Below are positions 17,440 to 27,348 of a stretch of DNA of 64,000 nucleotides, piece by piece; positions within the stretch are counted from its first letter, which is position 1; each line of letters opens with the position of its first letter. The stretch lies in NCBI GenBank assembly GCA_964633355.1, contig CAZWGO010000001.1, positions 62,001 to 126,000 on the forward strand, read 5' to 3'. The DNA is from Micavibrio_B sp964633355. Its GTDB lineage: Bacteria > Pseudomonadota > Alphaproteobacteria > Micavibrionales > Micavibrionaceae. The position numbers and the translations under genes are program-made. The notes under the pieces are model-generated. The model made no database searches. It was not told the DNA's origin and worked only from the letters and a program-made list of their open reading frames with translations.

Positions 17440-18831
17440 TTAAGCTTCCAAGGCTTTGACGATATCTTCGGTCATCTTTTTTGCATCGCCGAGAAGCATC
17501 AGCGTGTTGTCGGCAAAGAAGAGAGGGTTGTCGATACCGGCATAACCTGACCCCATCGAGCGTTTGACGAAAAGAACGGTTTTTGCACGTTCTACATCTA
17601 GGATCGGCATGCCGTAGATCGGCGAAGAGGAATCGGTTTTTGCCGCAGGATTGGTAATATCATTCGCCCCGATAACATAGGCGACATCGGCTTGCGCGAA
17701 ATCGCGGTTGATATCTTCAAGCTCGAATACTTCGTCATAGGCGACATTGGCTTCGGCCAGAAGGACGTTCATATGGCCGGGCATACGTCCAGCGACAGGG
17801 TGGATCGCATATTTCACATCGACGCCATGCGCTTTTAATATATCGCCCATTTCACGAAGAACGTGCTGCGCCTGCGCGACCGCCATGCCATAACCGGGAA
17901 CGATAATGACTTTGCCGGAGTTTTTCATGATAAAGGCAGCATCTTCGGCAGAGCCGATTTTAGCTGATTTACCCGCATTCGAGACATGCGCCGAAGCTGT
18001 CGTTTCCGCGCCAAATCCACCAAGTACGACGCTGAGGAAAGAACGGTTCATGCCTTTGCACATGATATAGGAAAGGATTGCACCCGAAGCGCCGACCAGC
18101 GCACCCGTAACGATCAGTAAATTGTTATGGAGGGTAAAGCCGATACCAGCCGCCGCCCATCCTGAATAGGAATTCAGCATGGAAACGATCACTGGCATGT
18201 CCGCGCCGCCGATGGGGATGATCACCATGACGCCGATAACAAGAGACAAGGCGACGATCATCCAGAAAACCGCAACGCTTTCGGTCATGCAAAGAATAAC
18301 GATCAAGGCAATCAGCGTAAGGCCGAGGGCGGCATTGATGATATTCTGGCCGCTAAAGGTGACAGGTTTGCCCGTAATCACGCCTTGCAGCTTACCCCAA
18401 GCGATAATCGAACCTGTAAAAGTAACGGCGCCGATGGCAACGCCGAGCGCCATTTCAATCAGGCTGGCAAGATGAATTTCACCCGGTGAGCCAATGCCAT
18501 AGGCGAGTGGATTGTGAAACGCAGCGGCAGCCACCAATACAGCGGCCAGACCGACGAGCGAGTGGAAGGCGGCGACAAGCTGTGGCAGAGCGGTCATTTT
18601 AATCTTGATGGCAATGAATGTTCCGATGATCCCGCCGATGGCGATGCCGAGCACGATCAACCAGTAAGACTGAACAATGTCTGTGAACAATGTCGTGGCG
18701 ATAGCGATCACCATGCTGGAGATACCGTAATTCAAGCCCTGACGTGACGTTACAGGAGAAGACAGGCCGCGCAGCGCCATAATGAAGCAAACGGATGAGA
18801 CCAGATAAAGGAGAGGAGCGAGGGCTGACAT
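17440..18831 (-). CDS. pntB: NAD(P) transhydrogenase beta subunit
   Basis: Membrane and NADP(H)-binding subunit of the proton-translocating transhydrogenase, which uses the proton gradient to make NADPH from NADH. The 463 residues begin with many transmembrane helices, followed by the soluble NADP-binding domain III (VIIVPGYGMAVAQAQH, HPVAGRMPGHMNVLLAEA, VIGANDITNPAA). The start has GAGGA upstream and is three bases after the pntAB stop. It is the last gene of a three-gene operon closed by a hairpin terminator. Confidence 0.97.
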   Translation of the reverse strand: MSALAPLLYLVSSVCFIMALRGLSSPVTSRQGLNYGISSMVIAIATTLFTDIVQSYWLIVLGIAIGGIIGTFIAIKIKMTALPQLVAAFHSLVGLAAVLVAAAAFHNPLAYGIGSPGEIHLASLIEMALGVAIGAVTFTGSIIAWGKLQGVITGKPVTFSGQNIINAALGLTLIALIVILCMTESVAVFWMIVALSLVIGVMVIIPIGGADMPVIVSMLNSYSGWAAAGIGFTLHNNLLIVTGALVGASGAILSYIMCKGMNRSFLSVVLGGFGAETTASAHVSNAGKSAKIGSAEDAAFIMKNSGKVIIVPGYGMAVAQAQHVLREMGDILKAHGVDVKYAIHPVAGRMPGHMNVLLAEANVAYDEVFELEDINRDFAQADVAYVIGANDITNPAAKTDSSSPIYGMPILDVERAKTVLFVKRSMGSGYAGIDNPLFFADNTLMLLGDAKKMTEDIVKALEA

Positions 18832-18834
18832 TGA

Positions 18835-19257
18835 TTATCCTCTTTTCTTGAACATAGAGAGCATACGGCGTGTGACGATAAAACCGCCGAAAATATTGAT
18901 AGAGGCGAGAATGATCGCGAAGAAGCCCATCATCTTGGAGAATGTCATCCCATCCGCCAAAGGTCCGGCGGCAATTAACGCGCCGACGATGATGACCGAT
19001 GAGATGGCATTCGTAATTGCCATGAGCGGCGAGTGCAGCGCCGGCGTTACGCGCCAGACAACATAGTAACCGACGAAGCAGGCGAGAACGAAAACGGTCA
19101 ATCCTGTCATCAGGAAAGAGCCAGATGCTGCCCCCGGCTCAAAAGAATATTGCGCCGTATCAATGGCAAGGCGGTTTGCGTATTCGGCAAGCTGGTCGGC
19201 CATCTGGGCGACGCCTTGCGCTTCGGCGGTCAGGGAATGAGGGGCGGTTTGTGTCAT
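18835..19257 (-). CDS. pntAB: NAD(P) transhydrogenase alpha subunit, membrane part
   Basis: A 140-residue membrane protein corresponding to domain II of the alpha subunit, with hydrophobic helices at about residues 48-70, 80-100 and 108-128. In E. coli this part is fused to the NAD-binding part; the split form seen here is typical of Rhodospirillum and other alphaproteobacteria. GAGG lies upstream of its ATG. It sits between pntAA and pntB with tiny gaps, so the three subunits are made together. Confidence 0.95.
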   Translation of the reverse strand: MTQTAPHSLTAEAQGVAQMADQLAEYANRLAIDTAQYSFEPGAASGSFLMTGLTVFVLACFVGYYVVWRVTPALHSPLMAITNAISSVIIVGALIAAGPLADGMTFSKMMGFFAIILASINIFGGFIVTRRMLSMFKKRG

Positions 19258-19269
19258 GAGAAAACCTCT

Positions 19270-20394
19270 TTAAGAATTGAAGTTTGGATGAACGATGGCG
19301 CCGTCTTTTGTCAAAGTGACGGCTTTTATAATTTCGTCTTCCATGTTGATGGACAGAGTGCCGTCTTTATCGACGAGCAGATTGACCAAATTCATCAGGT
19401 TGCGGGAATACAGCGCCGATGCGTCGGCGGCGATACGGCTTGGAATATTTTTATATCCTGCGATTTTGACGCCATAGGCTTCGATGACTTCGCCAGGTTT
19501 GGAAAGCGCGCAGTTCCCGCCTTGTTCAACCGCCATATCGATAATGACAGAGCCGGGTTTCATGCTTTTGACCATGTCTTCTGTAATAAGAAGCGGTGCC
19601 GGACGGCCCGGGATCAAGGCTGTCGTAATCACGATGTCCTGACGCGTGATCGTATCCGATACGAGCGTGGCCTGCTTTTGTTTAAATTCTTCCGACATTT
19701 CCTTGGCATAGCCGCCGGATGTTTCTGCGTTTTTAATCTCGTCGCTTTCGACCATAACGAAAGTAGCGCCGAGAGATTGGACTTGTTCTTTGGCGGCGGC
19801 GCGAACATCGGTTGCGCTAACCACTGCGCCAAGGCGTCGCGCTGTGGCGATGGCCTGAAGTCCGGCAACACCGGCTCCCATAACGAAAACACGCGCTGGC
19901 GGGATTGTACCGGCTGCTGTCATCATCATCGGGAAAGCGTGAGGCAGTAGAGTGGCGGCGTCCAATACGGCGCGGTAACCGGCGAGATTGGACTGGGAAG
20001 ACAAAACATCCATCGCCTGCGCGCGCGTAATCCTCGGCACGAGTTCCATCGACATCGATGTAACATTCGACGAGGCGTAAGAGATAAGCTTATCTTTATT
20101 ATTATAAGGAGATAACAGGCCGATCAGGACAGCATCTTTTTTCGATGTAATCGAAGAAGGCGCATCGACGCATAAAATAATATCGGCGTCTTTTGTCGCT
20201 TCTGAAGCTGAGGAGGCAATTGTTGCCCCGGCAGCAGCGTAATCTTTGTCAGGGTAAGAAGAATTGTCGCCTGCGCCTGTTTCGACCGTAATGGCAAAAC
20301 CTTTTGCCGTTAGCTTCTTAACGGTTTCCGGAATAGCGGCAACGCGTTTTTCAAACTCTTTCGTTTCTTTTAAAACAGCTAGTTTTGGGGCCAC
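19270..20394 (-). CDS. pntAA: NAD(P) transhydrogenase alpha subunit, NAD-binding part
   Basis: Soluble NAD(H)-binding domain I of the proton-translocating transhydrogenase, 374 residues. The Rossmann motif is in VFVMGAGVAGLQAIATA, and the alanine-dehydrogenase-like N terminus (KETKEFEKRVA) is characteristic. Translation starts at GTG 20394, supported by AGGAG seven bases upstream on the minus strand. It is the first gene of the pntAA-pntAB-pntB operon. Confidence 0.95.
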   Translation of the reverse strand: MAPKLAVLKETKEFEKRVAAIPETVKKLTAKGFAITVETGAGDNSSYPDKDYAAAGATIASSASEATKDADIILCVDAPSSITSKKDAVLIGLLSPYNNKDKLISYASSNVTSMSMELVPRITRAQAMDVLSSQSNLAGYRAVLDAATLLPHAFPMMMTAAGTIPPARVFVMGAGVAGLQAIATARRLGAVVSATDVRAAAKEQVQSLGATFVMVESDEIKNAETSGGYAKEMSEEFKQKQATLVSDTITRQDIVITTALIPGRPAPLLITEDMVKSMKPGSVIIDMAVEQGGNCALSKPGEVIEAYGVKIAGYKNIPSRIAADASALYSRNLMNLVNLLVDKDGTLSINMEDEIIKAVTLTKDGAIVHPNFNS

Positions 20395-20467
20395 GAATAA
20401 ACTCCTAGAAGCGCGATATTTTTGAATAGGCGTTATCCTGCCCCATCAATTGCGCAGTGGAAAGAGT

Positions 20468-21361
20468 TTAAATGGCTTCGTTAACAGAAATATGAGCGGT
20501 TTCGGGACGGATTACATCGTCCAGCTTCCAGCTAAAAGCAGTATCACTCATTAAAAGCTCGATAACGTCTTTTTCGGGCATAGGCTTGGCGAAATAATAT
20601 CCTTGTGCTGTGCCGCACCCAAGATTTCTCAAGAATAGAGCTTCGTCTTTTTCTTCGACACCTTCCGCCGTAACCGAGAGTTGGCGTTTCTGGCTCAGCG
20701 ATAAAACGGGCGGCACTTCGCCGAGCGGTAAATGATCGATCATGTCGCGCACAAGTACGCGGTCGAGTTTAATCGTATCGATCGGAAAATCATGGAGGAA
20801 ATCCAGTGATGCTTTTCCTGTGCCGAAATCATCGACCGCGATTTTTATCCCTGCTTTGCGACATAGCTCCAATGTTTTCCGGGCCGTGTCAGGATGTGAC
20901 ATCAGAAGCTCTTCGGTAATCTCCAATTGAATTTGTGTCGGTAAAACATCGCTGGCGCTGATGATTTGATACAGATCGTCGAGAAAACTTTCTTCGGCAA
21001 AATCGCTTGCTGTGAAGTTGACGCTGACATAAAGATTTTTAACCTGACCGATTCTTCCTTCAATACGTTTTAAAGCGCGACAGGATTCTTTAAGTGCCCA
21101 TTTACTGGCTTCGACAATCAGGCCCGATTCGATAAGCGCAGGAATAAATTTTCCGGGTGAGATCGCGCCATATTCGGGATGTGCCCAGCGCATCAAGGCT
21201 TCAAAACCTTTGACCTGACCGCGTTCCAGATCGACAATTGGCTGATAATTCAGCGAGATATGGCCGCTGGCGAGCGCATGTTTAAATTCGCCGCTATAAT
21301 TAAAATCATCTGGAATAAGTGTTTGTAACATCTGTGTTCCTTCCAGAACTGCAATAACCAT
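20468..21361 (-). CDS. EAL-domain cyclic-di-GMP phosphodiesterase
   Basis: A 297-residue protein consisting of a single EAL domain. All key residues appear present: Glu in GFEALMRW, Asn in NFTASDF, Glu in LEITEELL, the Asp pair in DDFGTG, Lys in IKLDR and Glu in AEGVEE. It should therefore be able to hydrolyse c-di-GMP. There is no attached sensor or GGDEF domain and no membrane segment, so input may come from a partner protein. A PilZ receptor for the same messenger is encoded elsewhere in this window. The start at 21361 is ambiguous; a Met at residue 11 (MLQTLIPDD) is an alternative. Confidence 0.88.
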   Translation of the reverse strand: MVIAVLEGTQMLQTLIPDDFNYSGEFKHALASGHISLNYQPIVDLERGQVKGFEALMRWAHPEYGAISPGKFIPALIESGLIVEASKWALKESCRALKRIEGRIGQVKNLYVSVNFTASDFAEESFLDDLYQIISASDVLPTQIQLEITEELLMSHPDTARKTLELCRKAGIKIAVDDFGTGKASLDFLHDFPIDTIKLDRVLVRDMIDHLPLGEVPPVLSLSQKRQLSVTAEGVEEKDEALFLRNLGCGTAQGYYFAKPMPEKDVIELLMSDTAFSWKLDDVIRPETAHISVNEAI

Positions 21362-21435
21362 AATATCATGATGTTTTCATATTAAACATAAGTTAAATTA
21401 GGCACTGGTAATGCATATTTCCTTGTATATTCAAC

Positions 21436-21464
21436 TTGACATAGGCGGGTGTGGTCAGTATGGT
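21436..21464 (+). promoter_or_regulatory. Sigma-70-type promoter for rpmJ
   Basis: TTGACA (21436-21441), a 17-base spacer, then TATGGT (21459-21464), about 40 bases before the rpmJ start. It has a perfect -35 and a moderate -10. Confidence 0.7.
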
Positions 21465-21502
21465 CCGGCTCTCTAGGAAATTGATATATAAGGATTAAGA
21501 CG

Positions 21503-21628
21503 ATGAAAGTCGTTAACTCATTGAAAACATTGAAAACTCGCGACCGGAACAACCGCTTGATCCGTCGTAAAGGCCGCGTTTACATCATCAATAAAACCAA
21601 AAAGCGTATGAAAGTACGTCAAGGTTAA
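21503..21628 (+). CDS. rpmJ: 50S ribosomal protein L36 (zinc-free form)
   Basis: A 41-codon gene encoding a very basic protein. It starts MKVVNSLKTLKTRD, contains RRKGRVYIINKTKKR and ends KVRQG. This matches the L36 form that lacks the zinc-binding cysteines. The product belongs to the large ribosomal subunit. AAGGA lies nine bases upstream of the start. It has its own promoter and its own terminator, so it is a single-gene unit ahead of mreB. Confidence 0.93.
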   Translation: MKVVNSLKTLKTRDRNNRLIRRKGRVYIINKTKKRMKVRQG

Positions 21629-21656
21629 GCCATTTTCCTTTAATGATAGGAATTTG

Positions 21657-21688
21657 AAGCTTCCCGTGTGTATTCATACGGGAAGTTT
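21657..21688 (+). terminator. Intrinsic terminator after rpmJ
   Basis: A hairpin built from CTTCCCGTGTG and CATACGGGAAG with a short loop, followed by a T-rich stretch, separates rpmJ from mreB. Confidence 0.78.
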
Positions 21689-21740
21689 GTTATAACTGGC
21701 TTCCGAATTCTCTATTTGTCGGGCAATCAAAGGATTTTAA

Positions 21741-22781
21741 ATGTTTTCCAAACTTTTCGGTTTTGTGTCTGCTGATATGGCCATCGATTTAGGGACAGCC
21801 AACACATTGGTGTATGTGCGAGATCGCGGTATCGTTCTTAATGAACCATCCGTTGTTGCTATCTCAACCGCAGGTGGGCGCAAGCAGGTTTTGGCAGTTG
21901 GAAACGAAGCAAAACAAATGCTCGGGCGTACACCGGGAAATATCACCGCCATTCGTCCTTTACGCGATGGCGTTATTGCTGATTTCGAAGTCGCCGAAGC
22001 GATGATCAAGCACTTCATTCGTAAAGTTCATAATCGTCGTTCATTTGTTTCGCCGAAAATGGTGATCTGTGTTCCATCCGGCTCTACGGCTGTTGAACAA
22101 AAAGCAATTGTCGAATCTGCGGAAAGCGCTGGCGCATCTGAAGTATTTTTGATTGAAGAGCCAATGGCCGCAGCTATTGGTGCAGGTCTTCCGGTGACTG
22201 AGCCGTCAGGTTCCATGGTCGTCGATATCGGCGGCGGAACATCTGAAATTGCCGTTATTTCACTGGGCGGTATCGTCTTTGCAAAATCAGTCCGCGTCGG
22301 CGGTGACAAAATGGATGATGCGATCATCAACTATATCCGCCGCGTCTTTAACCTGCTGATCGGAGAGACGACAGCTGAGCGTATTAAAAAAGAAGTCGGC
22401 TCCGCATGCCCGCCTGCTGAAGGCGACGGCCGTTCGATGACAATCAAGGGTCGTGACTTGCTTCTCGGCGTGCCTAAGGAAGTCGTCGTGACCGAGCGTC
22501 ATGTTGCGGAAAGCCTTATGGAGCCGATTAGCCAGATCGTCGAAGGTGTCCGCCTTGCCCTGGAACACACACCTCCGGAACTTGCTGCCGATATCGCTGA
22601 ACGTGGTATCGTTTTGACGGGCGGCGGCGCGCTTTTATCGAATCTGGACTTCGTTCTTCGCCATTCCACAGGACTCGCTGTTACGATTGCTGATGATCCA
22701 TTGTCTTGCGTGGCGCTGGGCACAGGTCATGCGCTTGAAGAAATGAAGACCCTTCGTAATGTTCTGATCGGGACTTACTAG
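21741..22781 (+). CDS. mreB: Rod-shape actin homologue MreB
   Basis: Actin-like ATPase that positions the cell-wall elongation machinery under the inner membrane. The 346 residues have the phosphate-1 motif DLGTANTLVYV, the phosphate-2 motif VVDIGGGTSE and the adenosine motif GIVLTGGGALL. It heads the complete shape operon mreB-mreC-mreD-mrdA-rodA, so the cell should be rod-shaped or curved. AAAGGA is placed before the ATG. Confidence 0.97.
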   Translation: MFSKLFGFVSADMAIDLGTANTLVYVRDRGIVLNEPSVVAISTAGGRKQVLAVGNEAKQMLGRTPGNITAIRPLRDGVIADFEVAEAMIKHFIRKVHNRRSFVSPKMVICVPSGSTAVEQKAIVESAESAGASEVFLIEEPMAAAIGAGLPVTEPSGSMVVDIGGGTSEIAVISLGGIVFAKSVRVGGDKMDDAIINYIRRVFNLLIGETTAERIKKEVGSACPPAEGDGRSMTIKGRDLLLGVPKEVVVTERHVAESLMEPISQIVEGVRLALEHTPPELAADIAERGIVLTGGGALLSNLDFVLRHSTGLAVTIADDPLSCVALGTGHALEEMKTLRNVLIGTY

Positions 22782-22937
22782 GTTCAGTTTTACGAAAAAT
22801 AAAATTTTATCTAATGTTTATTTTGCCCTGCATCAAGTTTAGCCTTGATCGCGATGTAAATATTTTATTAAGTGCCCTCATTATAATGTATAATTAAGAT
22901 ATAACCCCAAAGGGTCCTGCCAAAGCAGGGCGTCTTA
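22782..22937 (+). promoter_or_regulatory. mreB-mreC spacer with possible internal promoter
   Basis: This 156-base spacer is AT-rich and holds a perfect TATAAT at 22882-22887, without a good -35 box. A hairpin, ATCAAG/CTTGAT, lies upstream of it and another, CCTGC/GCAGG, just before mreC. It may uncouple mreCD-mrdA-rodA expression from mreB, but the evidence is thin. Confidence 0.35.
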
Positions 22938-23840
22938 ATGAGATCGCTTACACAAAGATATCAACGACGTAAAAATTACCGGGCGGCTTCGGCTGTCGGG
23001 CGCGTTGTGCAATATTCGCCGCATGCTTTGGTCGGCATGGCGATTATTATTCTCATGACATCGATTATCATTCCGGCGGTCTGGCAAAAACCGCGCGTTG
23101 GTATCACCGATACGGTTGCGCCATTGATCGCGGCTGTTGGTCAGCCTTTCAGATTTATCGCAGACGGTATCAGTGGCATGACGGGCATTACCCAGCTTCG
23201 CGCCGAGAACGATCGCTTGAAAGCCGAAAATGCCAGACTGAAAGAATGGTATCAAACTGCGCTTCTTCTGAAAGCGGAAAACCAGTCGCTCAAAGATTTG
23301 CTCAATGTTATTCCCGAGCCTGAACAAAGTTATATTTCGACGCGCGTCATCGGCGACTCCGGAAGTTCTTATGTGCGCTCGCTCTTAATTCAGGCTGGTA
23401 AGGAAGACGGCGTTGTCGAAGGTCAGGCTGTAATGGGCAGTCAAGGTATGATCGGACGTATTATTGAGGTCGGTAATCGCGCTTCTCGTATTTTACTTTT
23501 AAATGATATCAACTCGCGCATTCCGGTAATCGTCGAAGGCACAAATCAAAAAGCTATATTGGCTGGAACCAATGATAGCTATCTGATGCTCGATCACTTG
23601 CCGATGGATATATTGATCGAAGAAGGTGCGCGTGTCGTTACATCAGGTCATGGTGGTATGTTCCCGCAAGGTCTGCCAATCGGAAAAGTTATTAAAACAG
23701 ATGATAATCAAGTAATGGTTGAGGCGTTTACAGATCCGGTGAATGCCAACTATGTCCAAATTATTGAGAAGCCTGATGATCCGAATGTCCGGCAAAGCAT
23801 CAATGTGTTAAAAACGCCGATGCCATCCTCTATCAAGTAA
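22938..23840 (+). CDS. mreC: Rod-shape-determining protein MreC
   Basis: Bitopic inner-membrane protein that links MreB to the periplasmic wall synthases. After a basic cytoplasmic N terminus there is one membrane helix near residues 35-55 (HALVGMAIIILMTSIIIPA), then a coiled coil at about 85-125, then the beta-rich MreC domain (VIGDSGSSYVRSLLIQAGKEDG). The 300-residue length is usual. It is followed by mreD after seven bases. Confidence 0.94.
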   Translation: MRSLTQRYQRRKNYRAASAVGRVVQYSPHALVGMAIIILMTSIIIPAVWQKPRVGITDTVAPLIAAVGQPFRFIADGISGMTGITQLRAENDRLKAENARLKEWYQTALLLKAENQSLKDLLNVIPEPEQSYISTRVIGDSGSSYVRSLLIQAGKEDGVVEGQAVMGSQGMIGRIIEVGNRASRILLLNDINSRIPVIVEGTNQKAILAGTNDSYLMLDHLPMDILIEEGARVVTSGHGGMFPQGLPIGKVIKTDDNQVMVEAFTDPVNANYVQIIEKPDDPNVRQSINVLKTPMPSSIK

Positions 23841-23847
23841 TAATAAA

Positions 23848-24363
23848 ATGGAAGAGAGCAACGAGGCACTGCAGAAAATCGTTGCGATCGTGCGCATTGT
23901 GCTTGTTTATCTTTCGCTTGTTTTCTTGATGCTTTTAAATGCGTCGAGCATTCCTATTTTTGAAATTGGAAATATCACGCCTTATTTTCTATTGATGGGA
24001 ATTTATTTCTGGACTTTGTCACGCCCCGGTCTTTTGCCGTTCTATCTTTCTTTTCTTTTCGGCCTTGCCCTTGATTTTATAACCGGCCAAACGGTCGGTT
24101 TGAATGCTTTATGTTTCCTGCTTATTTCTTTCGTTCTATTTAGCCAGCGGCGATTTTTAAAAGGTCAGGTCTGGCCTGTTTTATGGGCCGGATATGGCGT
24201 GGCCTGTTTATTTGTCGGGTTTATCCATCTTCTGGTTTTTATCTTAAGCAGCGGGTTTCATTTTCCAAGCCTGATGCCTTTTTTAGCCACCGCATTGGTA
24301 AGTGTACTGGCTTATCCTTTGATGACCGTTCCAATGGTTGCCATCAATAAATTCTTCCGTTAA
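23848..24363 (+). CDS. mreD: Rod-shape-determining protein MreD
   Basis: A 171-residue polytopic membrane protein with about five to six hydrophobic helices. Sequence is poorly conserved in this family, so the call rests on size, hydrophobicity and position between mreC and mrdA. It acts with MreC in the elongation complex. Confidence 0.88.
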   Translation: MEESNEALQKIVAIVRIVLVYLSLVFLMLLNASSIPIFEIGNITPYFLLMGIYFWTLSRPGLLPFYLSFLFGLALDFITGQTVGLNALCFLLISFVLFSQRRFLKGQVWPVLWAGYGVACLFVGFIHLLVFILSSGFHFPSLMPFLATALVSVLAYPLMTVPMVAINKFFR

Positions 24364-24374
24364 AGCTTTGTCCT

Positions 24375-26208
24375 ATGGAACGTGAGAATGACAGGTTCGA
24401 CAGTTTTTCGCGGCGGGCTGTCATTATCGGGATCGGGCAGGGTGTCATATTGTCTCTTCTGGGCGGTCGTCTGGCATGGCTGCAAATCGCAGAAGGCGAA
24501 AAATATAAAACGCTGTTTGAGAATAACCGGATCAATANNNNNNNNNNCGCCGATGCGCGGCCAGATCGTGGACCGCTTTGGCATCCCCTTAGCCGATAAT
24601 ATTCAGGATTTTCAAGTTGTCCTTACGCCCGAGCAGGTCGATAACCTTGAAAATGCGCTGCGTCAGCTCCGCAAAGTTGTGACAATCGAAGATCGTGATA
24701 TCAAGCGAGTGTTGCGTGATGTTAAACGCAACCCGCGTTTTATGCCGATACAAATCAGAAACCACCTGTCATGGGATGAAGTTTCGACCATCGAAGTCAA
24801 TCTTCCTTATTTGCCCGGCGTCGATGTACAGTCCGCTGAAATCCGCAATTATCCACATAAGGACGCGACGGCGCATTTAATTGGTTATGTCGGGCGAGTT
24901 TCGGAAAGCGAGATGACGACCGACAAGCTGCTTCGCATGCCGGGATTCCAGATCGGTAAGAACGGCTTGGAAAAACAGTATGAAATGGAACTACGCGGGC
25001 AGCCGGGTAAAACCGAGGTTGAGGTCAATGTCCATGGCCGCGAAGTACGCCAGCTTGGTAAAACGCCTGCCATTACAGGTGATAAAATTGTTTTAAGTAT
25101 CGATGCAGAATTACAACGTTTCGTTCAGCAGCGTTTATCTTCTGACCGAAGCGCATCGGCAGTTATTATGGATGTCCATACCGGTGCAGTCTATGCGCTG
25201 GCATCATATCCAAGCTTCGATCCCAATTCGTTCACCGGCGGCATTTCTACGATGGAATGGGAACAGCTTCGTGACGACCCAACGCACCCGCTCACCAATA
25301 AAATTATTTCTGGTCTTTATCCGCCCGGGTCGACTTTCAAGATTGTCACGGCGCTCGCTGGTCTTGAAGCGGGTGTGATCGATCAGAATTGGGGTGTCAA
25401 CTGCCCGGGACATTATGAGTTTGGTGGGCACCGTTTCCACTGCTGGAAAAAAGGCGGGCATGGTGGCGTTAATCTGGTAAGGGCACTTGCTGTATCTTGC
25501 GACGTTTACTTCTATAAAATGTCCGGCCTTGTTGGTATCGATAAGATCGCCGCCATGTCGCGCCGGATGGGTTTGGGCAAGAAACTCAATATTGGATTGC
25601 CCGAGGAAAAAGCGGGACTTGTGCCGGATACCAAATGGAAGCGCAAAGCGCGCAAGGAACAATGGCATCCGGGGGAAACGGTCGTTGCATCGATCGGACA
25701 AGGTTATTTGCAAACAACGCCGCTGCAACTTGCCACGATGGCGGCGCGAGCGGTAAATGGCGGGAAAGCTGTTGAGCCCTGGCTCACCGGCATTATCGGC
25801 GGACGCGAAATTCACACGAAACCGTGGGATGATTTAGGATTAAATCCTGCGCATCTGGAATTGATCAAGCAAGGCATGGTTGGCGTCATGTCGCCGGGCG
25901 GCACGGCCTATGCCCATCGTATTACCGAAGCCGGAATGGAAATGGGCGGGAAGACGGGAACATCGCAGGTCAAACGGATTACAATGGCGGAGCGGGCGGC
26001 TGGTGTACGATCTCAGGAGGCAACGCCATGGCATCACCGTCACCACGGCCTATATGTAGGTTATGCGCCGATCAGTAATCCACGTTATGCCGTCTGCGTC
26101 GTTGTCGAACATGGCGGCGGCGGGTCGTCGTCGGCGGCGCCGATTGCAAAAGATATCATGCTGGAATGTGAAAAGCGGGATCCGGCTAGTAAGGAAATGA
26201 AAAGATAA
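24375..26208 (+). CDS. mrdA: Penicillin-binding protein 2 (interrupted by a sequence gap)
   Basis: Peptidoglycan transpeptidase of the elongation complex. A membrane anchor lies at about residues 15-35, then the pedestal domain (RGQIVDRFG), then the transpeptidase with STFK, SCD and KTG motifs (in PPGSTFK, AVSCDVYF, GGKTGTSQ). Ten N bases at 24538-24547 sit between NNRIN and PMRGQ. The reading frames on either side differ by one, because ten is not a multiple of three. The gap is a placeholder and not a real frameshift; related proteins suggest about five residues between the two blocks. It overlaps the rodA start by one base. Confidence 0.93.
24538..24547. other. Assembly gap of ten N
   Basis: Ten undetermined bases inside mrdA. 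The true gap length must be a multiple of three for the gene to be intact. Comparison with the usual NRIN-LRLLP-PxRG spacing suggests about 12 bases. Confidence 0.97.
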
Positions 26209-27347
26209 TGTCGATTTTCCGGTCTGATATCATGCTTGACGACATGTCGTTCCTTGGTCGCCTGAAAGGGACCAGTTGGGGGCTGACCATACTTGTGACT
26301 GTTATTGCTTGTATCGGTTTTATGTCGCTTTATTCAGCCGCAAATGGTGCGCTCGAGCCTTGGGCATCTCGGCAGATCATGCGTTTTATTTTTTCGCTTG
26401 GGTTGATGTTTGCCATTGCCTTGGTTGATATCAGGATAATTTACCGTGCAGCATGGCCCGCCTACGGAATATGTATCGTACTTCTTATTATGGTGCATTT
26501 ATTTGGTCATGTGGGTATGGGGGCGCAGCGCTGGCTCGATCTTGGCATCATTAAGGTACAGCCCTCGGAACTGATGAAAATTGCTACTATCATGGTGCTG
26601 GCTAAATATTTTCACGGCATTGAAATACAAAATATAACCAAATTAAAAACACTATTATGGCCAGCAGGAATTATTATTTTGCCCTTCGCCTTAATCGTAA
26701 CGCAGCCAAATCTAGGAACCGGTTTAACGATTATATTTGTATCTGCTGCTCTTTTATTCGCAGCAGGCGTTTCGATCTGGTTGTTCGTCATAGGCGCTGC
26801 AGGCGCGGCGGCGGCAGTACCGGTCGTCTGGATGTTTATGCGTGATTACCAAAAGAATCGCGTCATGACGTTCTTGAATCCGGAAGCCGATCCGCTCGGC
26901 ACTGGCTTTCATATCCTGCAATCGAAAATTGCGCTGGGTTCTGGCGGCATATTTGGGAAAGGTTTTCTGGAAGGATCGCAATCTCACCTGAATTTTCTGC
27001 CGGAAAAACATACGGATTTTATCTTTACATTATGGGCCGAAGAATTCGGTCTGGTCGGCGGTATTTTCCTTCTTATACTGTTAGCGCTGGTGTTTTTGTA
27101 CGGCTACTGGATTGCCTTTCGTTGCCGCAGCACATTTGGACGATTGCTATCTTTCGGCTTAATGGTCAATTTCTCGATTTATATCTTCATCAATATCGCG
27201 ATGGTGATGGGGCTTATTCCCGTCGTCGGAATTCCCTTTCCGCTGATGTCTTACGGCGGGACGTCGATGATCGCGGTGATGATCGGATTTGGTATTATGC
27301 AGTCTTGCTACATCAATAGGGACGCAAGACTGCCGAGAAGTTTCTAA
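26208..27347 (+). CDS. mrdB: Rod-shape peptidoglycan polymerase RodA
   Basis: SEDS-family glycosyltransferase that polymerises glycan strands and works with PBP2. It has 379 residues and about ten membrane helices. Family landmarks are GAQRWLDLG, PSELMKIA, FLPEKHTDFIFTLWAEEFG and the C-terminal PLMSYGGTS. The start overlaps the mrdA stop as TAATG, giving coupled translation. It ends the shape operon and is convergent with the glutaredoxin gene, leaving one base between stops. Confidence 0.96.
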   Translation: MSIFRSDIMLDDMSFLGRLKGTSWGLTILVTVIACIGFMSLYSAANGALEPWASRQIMRFIFSLGLMFAIALVDIRIIYRAAWPAYGICIVLLIMVHLFGHVGMGAQRWLDLGIIKVQPSELMKIATIMVLAKYFHGIEIQNITKLKTLLWPAGIIILPFALIVTQPNLGTGLTIIFVSAALLFAAGVSIWLFVIGAAGAAAAVPVVWMFMRDYQKNRVMTFLNPEADPLGTGFHILQSKIALGSGGIFGKGFLEGSQSHLNFLPEKHTDFIFTLWAEEFGLVGGIFLLILLALVFLYGYWIAFRCRSTFGRLLSFGLMVNFSIYIFINIAMVMGLIPVVGIPFPLMSYGGTSMIAVMIGFGIMQSCYINRDARLPRSF

Positions 27348-27348
27348 A

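Noticed and set aside
24382..26208. PBP2 reading frame starting at ATG 24382.
   Set aside because: Its first residues are out of frame with the true membrane anchor; the correct start is 24375 with an unresolved gap.
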